Shown here: one piece after another, positions 12,701 through 26,650 of the stretch
Layout: each line of letters begins with the position of its first letter
Numbering within the stretch: position 1 is the first letter of the stretch
Source: Epichloe hybrida
Taxonomy: Eukaryota; Ascomycota; Sordariomycetes; Hypocreales; Clavicipitaceae
NCBI GenBank assembly: GCA_019022495.1
Contig: JAFEKR010000073.1
Location: 20,993-84,992 of the forward strand
Direction: 5' to 3'
Length of the DNA: 64,000 nt
Translations under genes and position numbers: made by a program
Notes under the pieces: generated by a model
Seen by the model: the letters and a program-made list of their open reading frames with translations, nothing else
The model's database searches: none
What the model was told of the DNA's origin: nothing

Positions 12701-14660
12701 AAGGTCCTATTAGACTATTATAACCTATAGACCTTTATAAGGTAGTAAAAGCTAAATAGAAGATAGGTATAATAGTGTATATTCCTTTACCTTTTCTATT
12801 TTATAATTAAGTATAGACTAGGGAAGAGTAACCCTATAAATATACTATTAAGAAAGTCTAATTATAAGGGTAAACCTATATTAAATAAGGCGCTCTTACT
12901 AAAGCTTTAAAGGAAAATAGTAAATATCTTTATAGTAAAAGAAAAAGTACTAATATATTAAAGAAGTTATAGCGTAATACTAGTCTTAGAACTTACTAAG
13001 GTAAGAGTAGCCTAGGTAAAAGGCTAGTTAGCTACTATAGATTTAGTAATAGGTTAGCTAAACAAAGGTAATTTTAAGGAGAAGGTAGTATGTGTTTAAG
13101 ATATTAGTATAGTATAAGTAATTTAGGGGGCTATTATATTACTAAATCCTTACTAATTCGTAGTAAATAAACTATTAGTATAACTACTATAGAAGGTATA
13201 GGACTAAGATCTAGATTTATAAAAGCATAGAGATAAGGTTAACTCCTAAGTAAAAGGGAGGGGAAAAGCTAGTCTATAGTTATGTAGTATAAGGGGCCTC
13301 CTAATGTATAAAGACTAGGTAGTTATTCTATAGGAGCCTATCTTATAATAGAAGCTTCTATAGCTATACTATAATAATTTATTAGTAAGTTAATTTAGGA
13401 CTAAATACACTCTTAAACTACTAAAACATTACTATTAGTAGCTAGTAATAAGTAAAGCTATTTTAAACTATATATCTAGCTATAAAGTATACTAGCGTGT
13501 GGTAGCTAGGAGGCACTACCTATATAGAAGCCTTAAATCGCTGCTAATACTAAGGTAACCATAAATAAAGATCTTAATAGATTTTATTATAGGATTACTA
13601 CTAGTATAGCTAGGTAACTAAGAAACTAACATAATCCTAGTAATTATAAACTAATTTACTAAGTACTTTATCTTTCTCCTTATATAGACTATAATTAACG
13701 CGGCTAAATTAGCAAAGCTATTCTATAAGGAGATTAAGCTTTAATTTAGGGCGCTAGAGGGTATTATATCTAATAAAGAATTAGTGTTTATAAGCTAATT
13801 CTAGTTAGATATATATTACCTATTATATATAAAGCATAGGCTTTTAATAGTATTTTACCCCTAAACTAATAAGTAAATAGAGAGAATAAACTAAGTACTT
13901 AAATATTACTTATAATACTTTATTAAAGAAAACTAATAGCTATAGCTAAAGCTACTCCTAATAGCTTAATTTACGTGTAATAATACTATTAACAAAATAA
14001 TAAGTTACTCCCCTAACTATACTCTTATAGGCTATTTACTTAAGTTTTATCTAGCTCTTAAGGGTAAGAGTAAGGAGAGGGAGGTCCTAGAAGCCTATAT
14101 ATATATATAAAAGCTATATAAGGTTAAGGAGAAACTAGTATATAACTAGGTAAGAGCTACTAAAGTATAGGCAAAGTATTATAACTAATAACACTAGCTA
14201 TTAACCTTAAAAAGAGAAGACTTAGTACTACTATTAGCAAAGAATATTAGACTTAAGGATATAAAATAGAAGCTAACCCCTAGATTTATTAGGCTATTTT
14301 AAATACTTAACGCTATAAGTAAATAAGCATACTAACTAGCGCTACCTAATAAGTATAATTAACTATATAACATATTTTATATTAGTCTATTAGAGCTATA
14401 GAATTACTAGAAAGACACTATGGATAAAGAAATACTAATACTAAACCTTAAAGATAAAGATAATAAATTTAAAGTTAAAGAAGTTAAAGATTATAGGAAG
14501 ACTTATAAAGGTAATAAATACTTAGTAAAATAGAAGGGTTAGCTAAGTAAATATAATTAATAGGTAGTAGTAGAAGATATAGAAAGCGCTTAATATATAA
14601 TTTAGGCCTTCTATTAAAGTAAAATAAGGAGAAAGCATAGTAAGTTATAAGCGAATTATA
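9790..14660 (+). pseudogene. gag-pol relic of gypsy element F
   Basis: This is a RIP-destroyed polyprotein. A gag zinc knuckle is recognisable at about 10812-10855, but cysteine codons read as tyrosine (CFNYN...H...YN instead of CX2CX4HX4C). The reverse transcriptase begins in the longest open piece (11405-11617), which contains EELHKFKDIF and GATPLYKLIYSLS. It continues with APILF, KKD, LNK and an FSKIN strand to about 12230. Integrase is seen near 13620-13900 (INWFTK, IISNKELVF, then FYP..NK.IERIN, matching the usual FHPQTDGQTERIN). A chromodomain-like segment lies at 14,460-14,640 (NKYLVKWKG). Stops are TAG/TAA throughout. The chromodomain would have steered integration to heterochromatin. 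Confidence 0.85.
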
Positions 14661-15948
14661 AGCACTAAGGAATAATATCACTATAGTAAAGGCTTAACAT
14701 TATTAGTTACCTAAAAATTCTACCTAGAGGCCTATATTATATTACAAAAAAATAAAAGAAATAGCGCTTAAAGCGTAGGTAAAGTAACTAGAAAACCCTC
14801 TATTATAGCCCCTAGATAGGAGATAACCTTACTATTAATAAACCTATACTTTACCTTATTCTTATTAGCCTAAATTACTTTCTCTATAGTATAGAAGAAG
14901 TAGTATATTACTATAGCCTAGGTAACATAGCCTAGATTTAATAAATAAAGCTAAAGAACTATACATACTTCTTACATAGCTATAGTATCCTCTAGGTTCT
15001 CCTATTAAAATATTAGTAAAGCCTTAGTAAATAAATAATAAAAAGCTAAGGGTAAACTAGAAAAGAGGGGAATAAGGCTATAGCTACTAAGGTAACTTAT
15101 AACTACTACTAAGAGACTAGATAGCTCTAGTAAGAAATAAAGGCAGCCTATATAGAAAGGTTAGTAAATAATAAGTAATTAGGTTAGGATTTAATAGACT
15201 TAATATGCCTTTATAGTACTAGTTAACCTAAAGGTAATATAATATAAAGTATTTATATAGTTAAATCCTATAACTAAGTTAAGGATATACTTAGTAAAGC
15301 TGTAGTAAGTCTCCTTTAAAAAAACACTAATACTCTTTTTATTTAGGGTAGAAATAGTAGTGCCTATAAGGGCCTATACTTACTTATAAATAACCATTAG
15401 GTTAGAAAAGTTACTAGCTATTATTACTATAGCTTAGTATAGAAAAGTTAGTAAGTTAGAAGTATATAGTAATAAAATACTAAGTAACTTACTATCTTAT
15501 AGGTATTACTATGCTTATTATATTAGAGATAATACTTTAACTACTTATCCCTAGTAGCACTACTCCTAAGCAAAGAATAAGAAAAACTATATATAATCCT
15601 TAGTAAAGTCGCCTTAATTAGTAAGTACCTCTTAAAGTTAGCGTAGCTAGTGTATAAGTAGTATATATAAAAGCACTTATAGAAGTAAATAGTATTAGCT
15701 TCTATAATAAAATAGTAAGGATAGGTATATAATAAGTTAGGGTAAATAAAGTCTAATTAAAATTAATTAGAATAGTCTAGAGTTATAAGGAGGAAAAGGG
15801 AGCGATATAATAGTAAGTTATAATGAAATTTATATTATAAAGCTAACTAATTTATTTATTATTATTTTTATTATTAGCTAGTTAGTAAATAGCTATATTA
15901 AGGCTAGGGAAAGCTATTTAGAAGCCTAGCTATAAGTAAGGGGATAAT
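14661..15948. other. 3' non-coding part of element F
   Basis: About 1.3 kb of AT-rich sequence between the chromodomain relic and the 3' LTR. I recognise no coding frame. A purine stretch (AAGTAAGGGGATAA) just before the LTR is the likely polypurine tract. Confidence 0.6.
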
Positions 15949-16139
15949 TATAAGGCCTTACTTATAATATAGGTATACCTTACTAGCGCATTACGCTATA
16001 GGGCTAGGTCTATGTAACACTAGCAAGCCACTAGCTATAAGTTAGCGACTCGCACGCATAATACACTTAGACCTAGCAAGCTTTAGTCAATATACGAACG
16101 CCCCCATACCTCTTGCCTAGCTATCCCTTTGTTCTCATA
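15949..16139 (+). repeat. 3' LTR of element F
   Basis: 191 bp. The inner left edge is RIP-mutated (TATAAGGCCTTACTTATA); the outer right edge keeps GCGACTCGCACGCATAAT and CGAACGCCCCC. Confidence 0.9.
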
Positions 16140-16144
16140 ATTAT

Positions 16145-17240
16145 AGTCTAAATATAATATCTTATTTAAATCATTAAAATATTTCTATAAATATTTATAA
16201 TTTATATAATAAATCTTTCTAAGAGCTTATTATTAAGCTAAATAAACACTTCTTAAATTTTAGCTATATATCTTTATAACTAAATATATAGATATCTTTT
16301 AATTTAAAGTCCTATTTAGGAGTTATTATAAGTTAAATAACTTTAGATTTTAAATTAGAATATAAGCTTCTTAGTATATATTTATATTATTATTATTTAC
16401 TACCCTTTATAATACTAATATTATTACCTAGGATTTAAAACCTTAAAAAGCATATATACTAGATTATATATTAATAATATATTTACTAAGCTTATGGCTT
16501 TATATAATATATAATTACTATCTATTACAAGGTAAGTTATATTTATCTCTTTTATATATATTATTATTTTAATTTATAAGTTATCATAAGTTATTATAAG
16601 CTATTATAAGCTATTATTAGCTATTATTAGCTATTATAAGCTATTATAAGCTATTATAAGCTATTATAAGCTATTATAAGCTATTATAAGCTATTATAAG
16701 CTATTATAAGCTATTATAAGCTATTATAAGCTATTATAAGCTATCATAAGCTATTATAAGCTATTATAAGCTATCATAAGCTATTATAAGCTATTATAAG
16801 CTATCATAAGCTATTATAAGCTATTATAAGCTATCATAAGCTATTATAAGCTATTCCTATTAAGTACATTAATAGTTTATTTATAGTTTATTTAATTTAA
16901 CTACTTTAGTTTAAGGTTATTTTAATTCAGAATAATAACAAATATTAAAAAGAAATAGTAAATAATATAATAACAAGGTTTTTCTTTAAGTTAAATTAGT
17001 AAAATAAAGTATTAACTATAATAGTATTATTATAAAGTTATAATATTATATATAACCCTAGTTATAGTAAAATCTTTAAAAAAGTTAGATATTAGAAATT
17101 AAGTAACTAATGAAGAAAAATAGTAAATAAAGAAAGTCTTATATTAATATTTATAAGAGAATATCTAAGAAAAACATAGCCTTATTAGATATAATATTTC
17201 TATTTTTAGTAACAATTACATGTAATTGTGTAGTTGTAGT
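16145..17240. repeat. AT-rich region with TATAAGCTAT minisatellite
   Basis: 16571-16857 is a tandem array of about 28 units of CTATTATAAG with rare CTATCATAAG variants. It is the reverse complement of the 10-mer array inside the hAT-like element at 38,246-38,710. The flanks are AT-rich and unassigned. From about 17,205 the sequence carries ACAATTACA/TGTAATTGT motifs leading into the MITE target site. Confidence 0.85.
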
Positions 17241-17644
17241 CAGAGTATTGTAAACAATTACATCGTGTAATTGTTTGTTTTTCTTAAAGAATTAATATCT
17301 AGCTTATAATTAAAGATATTATACTAATAATTACGTAATCTTATAGAGTAAAAATCGAAGTAAAGTATAATATATAAAAGTGGGTCTCAAAGTGGGTCGT
17401 ACGTCTGTAATTACAAATACTAAAAACAATTACATTTTAGCACTAAAAATAAGTACAAAAGTTATTTTTCTACTTTATAGCTTAACAATCCACTTTCAGA
17501 CCCACTTTTATATATAGTATTTTTCTTTGAATTTTACTCTATAAGATTATATAATTATTAGGATAATATCTTTAATCATAAGTTAGATATAAAAATAAAG
17601 AAAACAATTACAAAACAATTACATTACACGAGTACAATTGCCTG
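17241..17644 (+). mobile_element. 404-bp hAT-like foldback MITE, copy 1
   Basis: The element is bounded by CAGAGTATTGTA at the left and TACAATTGCCTG at the right (imperfect terminal inverted repeats beginning CAG). It is flanked by a perfect 8-bp target duplication GTTGTAGT (17233-17240 and 17645-17652). The two halves are largely self-complementary: AAAGTGGGTCT on the left pairs with AGACCCACTTT on the right, and long AT stems lie on each side. There is no coding capacity. The 8-bp duplication and CAG ends suggest mobilisation by a hAT transposase. Confidence 0.9.
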
Positions 17645-18704
17645 GTTGTAGTTGTAATAATTACAACTACGACTACAATTAATTACATATACCTAGCAAT
17701 TACAATTAATTAATTACAGCCTAGGAATAATTACACTACAATTACAAGCTACCCCCCAAAAACTACATTAATTACACTACATACAATTCTCTGTATATAA
17801 TAAAGAGTTAACTACTTAATTTAATGCTAGTATAGCGGGAATTATTGTCTAAATGCCCTTAATTCTAATATTTATAAGACCTTTTTAAGAAAGCTATAAT
17901 GCCCTTTTAGCGCATAAGTATAATATAATATATATAATAATATCTAGGTTCCTATAATAAAGGAAAATATATAAAACTATAACCTAGTTTTTTCTCCCTT
18001 AAATTTAAGTATTCTTTAGCTTTAAAGCTAGTAGAAATTTAGCCTCTAATAGCTTAAGATAAAGGTTAAAACCCTTAGTAAATATAGTATATTAACTATA
18101 AGGTAAATTACTAGCTAAATTATATAAGAGCACCCTAAAGTCTATATTACTAGATTAAATATATTTTTTATCTAGTATTAGCTATAACTTATGCTATATA
18201 ACCTAGGAATATTAATATAAAAATTTATTAAGCTCCTAGATAATAATAACTATATTTTCTATAAGTAATTTAACTAAGATTCTTCTAGAAAGCTTTTATA
18301 AGTATTCTAGGTGTATAAAGAGTTAATTTAGTAATAAAAGTAAAACCCTAAGTTATTATAAATAAATAATATATATAAGGTTAACTACTTTAACTTACCT
18401 TTATTATAAGTTACTAGTATTATATCTTTATATATAATATTTAGTATTAACTTTAGGCTTACTACTAAAGAAAATAAAGTAGCTTATAGTTAGCTTTTAA
18501 AGTACCTTAGGCTAGCTATAAAAGCTACTAGTATTAAGATACCTAGTATTATTATTATAGATTTTAATAAAGCTCTTAAAAGTAGTCTTTAGAATACCTT
18601 TCTATTAGCCTAGTAGTAAATATACTATTAGTATTTACTATAGAATATTATAGTTAATATTATAAAGAAGTAATAAGGAAACCTTAATAACTATAATATC
18701 CTAG
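17645..18704 (+). pseudogene. Mutator-like transposase relic, left half
   Basis: The RIP-degraded plus-strand frame near 18,490-18,660 reads LKYLRLAIK, then IPSIIIIDFNKALKSSL and a run resembling the MULE transposase block around the second catalytic aspartate (usual form ...DVIITD...AL..AL..VFP...). The interruption at 18,704/18,705 is the insertion of copia element C; the right half resumes at 25,460. 17,645-17,800 is rich in ACAATTACA motifs; 17,800-18,300 is unassigned. Terminal repeats of the transposon were not identified. Confidence 0.5.
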
Positions 18705-18961
18705 TGTTGGTTGCACCAAGGTCCTGCGCAGGTAATAAATCCCGTATAAATTGAAGTCAATGATAGTTAGTTGAATTAGCTAGAAAGGGGGAGAAGAGAG
18801 GGAAAGTCTAGATGCTAGGAAAGTAAGCGAAATCCGTATATAGGGCAAAAGAGGGGGTGGCGAATTAGTGCAGCCAATCGCATCACGTGCATCACGCCAG
18901 ACCTATAATTAGTCTAGTCTTTAGCTATAATTAAACTAATGAAAATCCGAAGGAATTAACA
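18705..18961 (-). repeat. 3' LTR of element C
   Basis: 257 bp, TGTTGGTTGCACCAAGG...GGAATTAACA. The outer left edge is preserved; the inner right edge is mutated. Confidence 0.93.
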
Positions 18962-21900
18962 CTAGTAATCTCTCTTTTTCCTTTGTGGCTAAAGAGCTTA
19001 AAAACGTAATAAAAATTAGATTAAAGGAAAGTATACACTAGTGAATCCCTTAATAGGAATCCGCTGCTCTAATTAGCTATTGTGGCATTAGTTAATTAAA
19101 TTAATCCGTTATTCCTTGCCTAAGCTCCTGTCTTCTAATATCACAGGTCTCTTTACCTATCCTTTAACACAAATTGTTAATTCGTTTAAATTAATTAAAG
19201 AGGAAAGTAATAAATTTAGTAATACTTTTATTATCACATCCGCCAGATTATTATTGCCGTTAATCCACCTAACTTCGTAAATCTCGTACCTTTTGTATAA
19301 TTAACAAAGAGCTATAATATTAATCATTAGTCTCTTCTCCTTTATAGTTCCTAGCTTTATAAGATATTTATATAATAAAAAAGAGTTAGTATAGAGAATT
19401 ATAGGAATCCAAGGTATCTTTAATTAATCCGTGATTTAATGTAGAGTTGTGGAAATCGCGCAGGCGATATTTGCGCCTTAAACTATACTATATAACTTAG
19501 AGGTAAGCACGCTATAAGTAACTCTCTTACTCTTTATTAAGCTATATGTAATAATATTACCTTTTATAATAAAGGTATTATTGTCTTGCATTATCTTATT
19601 GCTAATCACAATCACGTATCTAATCTATAAGCTTAAATCCTTGTTATTAGTAAGCAATCTATTTATAAACACGAAGAGTTTTGCCTCTTTAAGAACTAAA
19701 GGGATATATTATAGTCCGTGTTATTAATTCTTAATCTACTATTTAAGGTATTTATTAAGGTATATAATATCTTCCCTAGAGGGTTCTTAGTGTTAAGCTA
19801 TAATTAATAGGTTATAGGAAGCTTCTAGTTAATATATAGTTATAATATAGCTTCCTTAGGCTTATTATTCTATGTAGTCTTGCTTTACTATTAGGGATTC
19901 AGGATTAACTTCCTTAATCTTCTAACTCTAGCCTTTCTAGGTTAAGATTAATAAATTATTAGTGTTTTAGGTTAAGATACACCTGTTAAAAATAAGGGGA
20001 TTCTTAGCGGTTAATTATTGCTTTTCTTTAGCTATAAAATTAGCCTTCTAGAGCTCTTTCTTTTCTTTTTAGAAGAAGTTATTATTGCTTAGGCCTAATA
20101 TATTATTAGTTTGTATTCTAATGATACCAAAGAGGTTCTTATTATTTAGAGCTATAATTAATAAGTAGGGATTATAGGTTAAAGTTATTATATTAAGGTT
20201 ATCCCTGTGGTAATAGAAGTACGTTACCTACTAGTGAGTTCTAGCCTCTGCAATCCCGTAAAGAGGTCTAATCAATTTAATTACAGTCCCTTCTAGAAAG
20301 AGATATGTAATTTGCTTTAGTAATCTCATAATAATTAGCCTTATTAGCACCGTGTGCGATTAAGTGTAGGCTTATGTAATATCGCGAATCTAAAGGTAAA
20401 TACCTCTTTTTCTTAATAATAGAGTAATAGCTATAATAAGTTGTTAGCTTACTTGTTAAATTATTAGCGATTGTATTAGGATGAATTCCTTTCCTTTGTT
20501 ATTATGGCCTTATATAATAAGGCGGGATTTCTTATATAGCAAGTCTGTTCCTTTACCTTTAATTTCTCTAACTATATAAGAATTAAAGATTCTATAGTCT
20601 CTATACTTCGCTAGGTTAAACTTAATGAATTTGAACACATTATAAGCTTATAAAGTGTTAATCTTAGCTTAATTAGACTACTTAAAGGGTTTTCCTAGGG
20701 TTATAATCCTTCCTTCTTAGCAAAGCTAAAGGGCGAGGTTCTAATCGGCCTCTTCCTTTACTATAAGGAATACTATGCTTAGTATCCCTCTAGTTATAAC
20801 CTCTTAAATAAAGGCCTCCTCTTAATCTTTATTTATAAGTACGTAGAGCTAAACTAGGCTAATATCCTTCTTAGGGCTATAAGGTTTTCTTTTCCTTACT
20901 TTTATTCCTTTAGGGCATAGTAATAAGTCTTTAACTTAATAGCTTCCCTTTAGGGCCTTTTAGGCTTTATAAGCCTCTTTATTAGACTCTCCTATACTTA
21001 TAAATTACACTATAAGGGCCTTTCTTAGTCTCCCTTACTTTCTCTTAGCTAGTATTTATAGCTTTTTATTATCTTCTATTAGAGAATCTCTTTTATTAGT
21101 AGTAATTAGTTATATAGCTCCTTCTTCCTTTATGTTACTTAGCTATTACTTTAGCGGATTATAAGGCTTTATCTCCTACTACTCTAGCCTCTCTATAGTA
21201 TATAAGTCTTTATAATAAGGCTTTACTACTATAAAGCAGAACCTTACTAAGCTATAAGGTATATTAATAGTATAGGTCTCTCTATTAGTAGTAAGTAGCT
21301 TATATAAGCTATACTAGCTACCTTTCTCTCTTTATATATATATATTAGCCTATAGGGGTAGCTAATATATAGGCGCTATATTCAGGCTATTCTAGGCTTT
21401 AAGGGCATTATAAACCTACTATAAAGCTAGAAGACATTAGACTTTGTCCGTTACCTTATATATTACCTTAGCATATTAAATAATAGAGATACTTAGCGGC
21501 GACTTATTTATTATCTATGGGTAGCCTCTAAAGACTAGTATAGTTAGGATAATACTATTTAGGCTTATAAAGTTATTAATAGCCTTAATAGCTATTTAGA
21601 GGCATTGCTCTAGCGCAAGCTCTATTCTAATTAAGTCTATAATAATATTATAGGCTTATTATAGAGGTCCGTGGTATCTCTTAACTTTTCTAATACTATT
21701 ATAAGCTTTAATTAGCATCTTACTAGTCTTAATTAATATTAATTAAGCATAATACTTAAATTTAGCGGAAGCAAAGTTATTGCTAGCATCGTGGATAATC
21801 TAATCTAGGGGTCCGAGATAAGTATTAATCTAATATTCGCAGATTACGTCCTAGATGTCTTAAGCCTTCTGCTTCTTTAGATTAAGGAATTAGGCTACTT

Positions 21901-24900
21901 AGAATAAGGTTGCTAAATTAACAATGTAAAGCACTAGTTAGCTATTAATCTACACAATATTAATAATAATCTTGTAGTTAAATTCGTGGTTATCTTTAAT
22001 TATAAACTTAAATCAACTAGGGGCCTTTCCATGCATCTAGTAATAGTAGCAGACTTTGGTTAATTCCTTAATTACCTAGTATTTAACTTTATAACTAGCT
22101 TAGTAAAGGATCTTTATAAGTTATTAAACAGAAGGGTAACTAAGTTAATAATATAATTAATAGATATCTCCTTCTAAAAGGTAGAAGGCAACTATTTCTC
22201 TTACTTCTAGTAACTACTAAGGATAGCCCTATTATTACACAATAGGTATAGTTTTATTGCCTTGGATAAGTACGTTAGTAAGGTTATTAATCTTGACTTA
22301 TATTTTATTTATATTAGTGATTAAGAAGAGGAACAGGGTGGCTATATTAAGGACGTAAAATTTAAGCTCTCTAAGTTCTGTAAGTATATATAGGATTCCT
22401 CTTGTAACTACTAATCTAGCGCTAAATATAATAATTTAGGGTTTATAAGGGGTTACCTTTAATAAAGGTATTAATCTTAGTAAAGCCTTTACTTATACCT
22501 CTCCTATAGTTAACTTTCCTACAGCGCTAGTATTAGGTATAATCCCTCTAAAGACCTCTTTAGAATAGCGTTCTTTAGAGATATAGTAAATTAAGCCTTT
22601 ATTGCACTTTTATAGCTTATAAAGCTCCTGCCTAAGGAATGCGTGTTAGAAGGCTTAATTATTAAGGGTTATAAGGATATTAATATTAGTAGTGTTATAG
22701 TTAGTTTATAATCCAGAGCAAAAGAATTATATAATGCTTAGATATACTATTAATAGTAACTTCTTAATATTATTATTATTATCTTCAGCTTCTATATAAG
22801 CCATAAGATATGCTTCCTAATTCTTACCTAAGCCTTTATTAAGCTTATCCTTATTTTACCCTTTATAGGAGGTAAGGAATGCTTAGAATCTCTTCTCTAA
22901 AGGGGGTGTATAGTGTGTCTTACTAGCTTACTAGTAGTCTTTCTCCTTTTAATACTCTTTAGTAAAGTAATTAAAAGACTAGTAGCTACTCTTACTATAT
23001 ATAAAGTAACGCTTAGTGCTTAGCCTAGGGCTTTATTTGTAATAGCTTCCTCTGCTACGGGATTATTATCTATACTAATAATTAGTAAACATAGCCTCTA
23101 GAGGGTCTCCTTATTAGTACTAAAGGTATTAGGAGGACTTCTTATTTAATTCTATAATAGTAATTACCTTATAGAGGTCTCTAGTAAGACTCTTAAAGCC
23201 TATAGAGTATATGTATTTTACTATCTAATATTTAAGCACACTAGCTATAGCGTTTAAGGCTTACTTATAGAGTTTAGTATTTACTATCTTAGTAGGGTAT
23301 AAGCCTCTGTGGATTTTCTTAAGGGTTAATAATATAATCTTAAGGTAATTAAGCTTGCTTTTATTAGGGTTTTTCTTAATTATACTCTTTAGTATTATAC
23401 TACTCTATTTATAGTAATAGAATTACTAGTTACTTTCTATCTTAAAGCGTTAATAAATATAAGCAATTATCTCTTTATAGGAATAGTTATTCCTAAAGAG
23501 GTAATTAAGGTAGTATTACTTAGTATTACTTATTAATATAATAGGGAAAGCCTTCTAATAATGCGTTTAAGGAAGGTTAATTCTATTATACTTATTTTTA
23601 AAGAGCGTAATCTTTGGTGTTAAGAAGTTATATAGTTTTCCACTATAGTAGTCACTATCCTTATATATCTTTATAAGCTCTGAGATTTTCTTTGTGATTT
23701 AATCTTTAGAGGGGAATTACTATAAAGGCATAATTTATTGTGAATAATAGTCCACTAGTTATTCTTAATAATAATTATCCGGATAGAGCTATTAATATAA
23801 TAGGGGTTATCGCAGGGGTTCTTATAAGGGTTTAAGTAATCTCTAGGGTTAGGGAAGGTTAATTTCTAGGGTAGGTTATTAGGGCTATTGATATTAAGGT
23901 TCTAGGGGTTTGGAAGATTATAGTCTTTCTTGTAATCTTTCCTATAACTAAAGGGGTATTAAGGTTTAATAAAGCACTTCCTTAAGCAATACTAGGATTA
24001 AATATCCTAGGCCTTGCCTAATAAGGACGCCATAATCTCGTAAAGAATTACGTAATTCTCTAATAATATCCTTAGATGCCCTTTTAAAGGTATCTTTAGA
24101 CTAGCCTTTAAAGTCTTCTTAGAATGATTTCTATAGGTTATTATCTCTCTATCCTTAATGCTTACTAAGGTTAATAAATCTTATAATCTAGTTATTAAGC
24201 TTAAGCTACGTAATAGTCTCTAGATCTAGCTTAATAGATTCTTTCTAATTACTAGAGAAGTTATAAGTAAGCTATTAAAGGCATAAGGGTAACTTATACT
24301 CTTAGGGTCTTTTAGGGGTAATAGTTAGAGCCTTACTATTACTAATAGCCTTTGCTCTTATAGAAGGTCTAGATTCCTCTGCTATTTTTAACTATAAAAG
24401 GAATGTTACTAATTTATTATTTTTACTACTAATTAAGCTCCTATATTTGCTTATTACTATTATAAGGTTCTTCTTTTGTATTTTAGGAGCGTTATTACTC
24501 TAATAAAATTAGAAGATTACGAAAATAGGAAAAACAGAAGAAAAAGTAGTAGAAGTAGTAAAAGTAGCAATAAGAATAAATTAATAGAGATAAAGAAAGT
24601 AATATAAGTTCTAAAAGTAACTAGAAAATAATAGGAAAAGTAATAAGGGAATAATAGGAATTACCACTTCCTGTTTTTTATGAAAAGGAGGGAAGGAGGT
24701 AATCTCTCTCTCTTACTAATAAGTATAGGGCGAATAGCACTAATAATAAAGGGGGCAAAAAACAAGCCATAAATGCTTGTATAAATAGATTAAAGGTCTA
24801 TTAGATAAAAGGAATATTTATAGAGAAGTTGTAGATATGTTAGCTAGCTTAGCTAAGGTTATTTAACATTAGGTTTGAAATAAATGCCTTGTGGTAATAG

Positions 24901-25202
24901 ATTTAGTTATTTAGTTAGTTTTCTTGTGATAGACAATAAAATCAATAATTAATAATAATATCCTAGATAGATATAACAAAGTTATATCCCTTAGCCTAAG
25001 GGTTAATAAATTAATTCCTTAGAAGCCTAATAAGCCTATAACTAGGATTCTAGTCTCTTTCTTTAGCATACTTATATAGTTATGCCTCTTTACTATAATA
25101 ACCGTTATAGCATAATAAGGGGTAGTAGTAGTAGTATTTATAGAAATGTCTTTTCTTATAATACCTAGCTTATCTATAGTTATAAAGTTAACTACTAATT
25201 AG

Positions 25203-25459
25203 TGTTAGTTACACTAAGGTCCTGCGTAGGTAATAAATCCTATATAAATTAAAGTTAATAATAGTTAGTTAAATTAGCTAGAAAGGGGGAGAAGAGAGGG
25301 AAAGTCTAGATGCTAGGAAAGTAGGCGAAATCCGTATATAGGGCAAAAGAGGGGGTGGCGAATTAGTGTAGCCAATCGCATCGCGTGCATCGCGCCAGAC
25401 CCACAATTGGTCCGGTCTTTGGCCACGATTAAACCGATAAAGATCCGAAGGAATCAACA
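25203..25459 (-). repeat. 5' LTR of element C
   Basis: 257 bp, TGTTAGTTACACTAAGG...GGAATCAACA. The outer right edge keeps CCACAATTGGTCCGG and GGCCACGATT. A 60-codon open frame within it on the minus strand is an LTR artefact. Confidence 0.93.
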
Positions 25460-26650
25460 CCTAGAGCTACTAGTATATAAAAGGCCGCTAACTTTATACT
25501 AGGTATACTCTTATAATAACCTTATTAATAATACTAATTAACCCTAGAATAATAAAGAAAATTATATTATTAAATTTAGTTCTAAGCTAGTAAAGATAGC
25601 TATAGTAATAGACTAGTTAATTATATTTACTCTTTAGAAGCCTATTCTTTATAGTATTAAAGATATACTACTTATAGCTTCTAGTATTTATAATATATAG
25701 TATATTATAATATTTATAGTTACTAAGAATAACCTTTAGAAGTATTAGGCTAAATTTAAAAAGTAATTTAAAGAGTAAGAAGGTAAGTTTTATATTAGTA
25801 ATTTTACTTAGGTAAACCCTTACTAACCTTACTATTAGAGATTATTACTTACCTTAATTTAATATATTTACTATAGCGTTATAAATAAGTAGCTTTCTTT
25901 ATTAAAGCTAACTAAAATCTTAGTATATTAAGTACCTCTTATATAAAGGGATCTTATAGCTATTTAAAAGTAAATTATAAGCTATAATTTATTAATCTTT
26001 ATATGCTTTAGGAATGTATTTAGTAATATATTTAAAGCTATTAGGCTACCTTTTTTATAAAATTTAATAAAGAGTTAAAGACTTACTAAATTAATTAGGA
26101 TAATTACCTAATTATTTAACTTTTAGCTTATAAGTTAGGTTAGTTTCTAATTAATTAGGTAATCTAGTAATATTAGAAAGTAAAGGATAAATAAAAAGGT
26201 AAATTACCTAGGACCTTATATAATTATTAGTTTATAATATAATTTAGAATCCCTTATAGTTATATAATTACCACTATATTAGAGAGTAGTAGCAGACTTT
26301 TGCTAACTTACTTTAACTATTATTAGTAGCTAAAGCTAATTATAAGTAAGTAATAGGCTTAAATTACTATAGAAATTAAGCTTAATCCTAATAATATAGG
26401 TAAATAATAGTAAGCTTATAATAGCCTTTATACTACACCTAGCTTAGTTATAAATTTAGGTAGGATTTATAATATAATTAAATAGGCTTAGGTAGTAGCT
26501 AAGGGAAGGAATTAAATAGCTATTAAGCTTACTATATTATAATTATTATAGGTATTATAAGCATTAACACTAGCTTTAAGCTATAGTAGTAAAGGCATAT
26601 TAATATCTATAGCTTTAAGCTATAGTAGAATTACACGCTATAGCTACAGC
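25460..26650 (+). pseudogene. Mutator-like transposase relic, right half
   Basis: This is the sequence to the right of element C that was contiguous with 18,704 before insertion, sharing the duplicated CCTAG. It is AT-rich with dispersed stops. Fragments such as FNIFTIAL and IKYLLYKGIL near 25,860-25,970 fit the part of a MULE transposase downstream of the DDE core, but only weakly. Near 26,570-26,630 a 19-bp string (AGCTTTAAGCTATAGTAG) occurs twice. No terminal repeat was found. Confidence 0.35.

Larger units (their letters stand above)
9579..16139 (+). mobile_element. Ty3/gypsy chromovirus F, complete, RIP-degraded
   Basis: This 6561-bp element has 191-bp LTRs and the target duplication ATTAT (9574-9578 and 16140-16144). 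It inserted 37 bp from the right end of element B. Gag, reverse transcriptase, RNase H, integrase and a C-terminal chromodomain are recognisable in plus-strand order, which is the gypsy/chromovirus order. LTR termini were probably TGTGAG...CTCACA; the 3' terminus now reads CTCATA. Confidence 0.92.
18705..25459 (-). mobile_element. Copia element C, complete, RIP-degraded
   Basis: This 6755-bp copy belongs to the same family as A, B and D, with 257-bp LTRs and the target duplication CCTAG (18700-18704 and 25460-25464). On the minus strand the integrase core is readable at about 21840-22030 (FKFIIKDNHEFNY, then LVLYIVNLAT), and RNase H at about 19240-19420. All frames contain many stops. It interrupts a Mutator-like relic. 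Confidence 0.93.

Noticed and set aside
25278..25460. 60-codon minus-strand ORF
   Set aside because: It lies inside an LTR and is open only because that edge escaped RIP.
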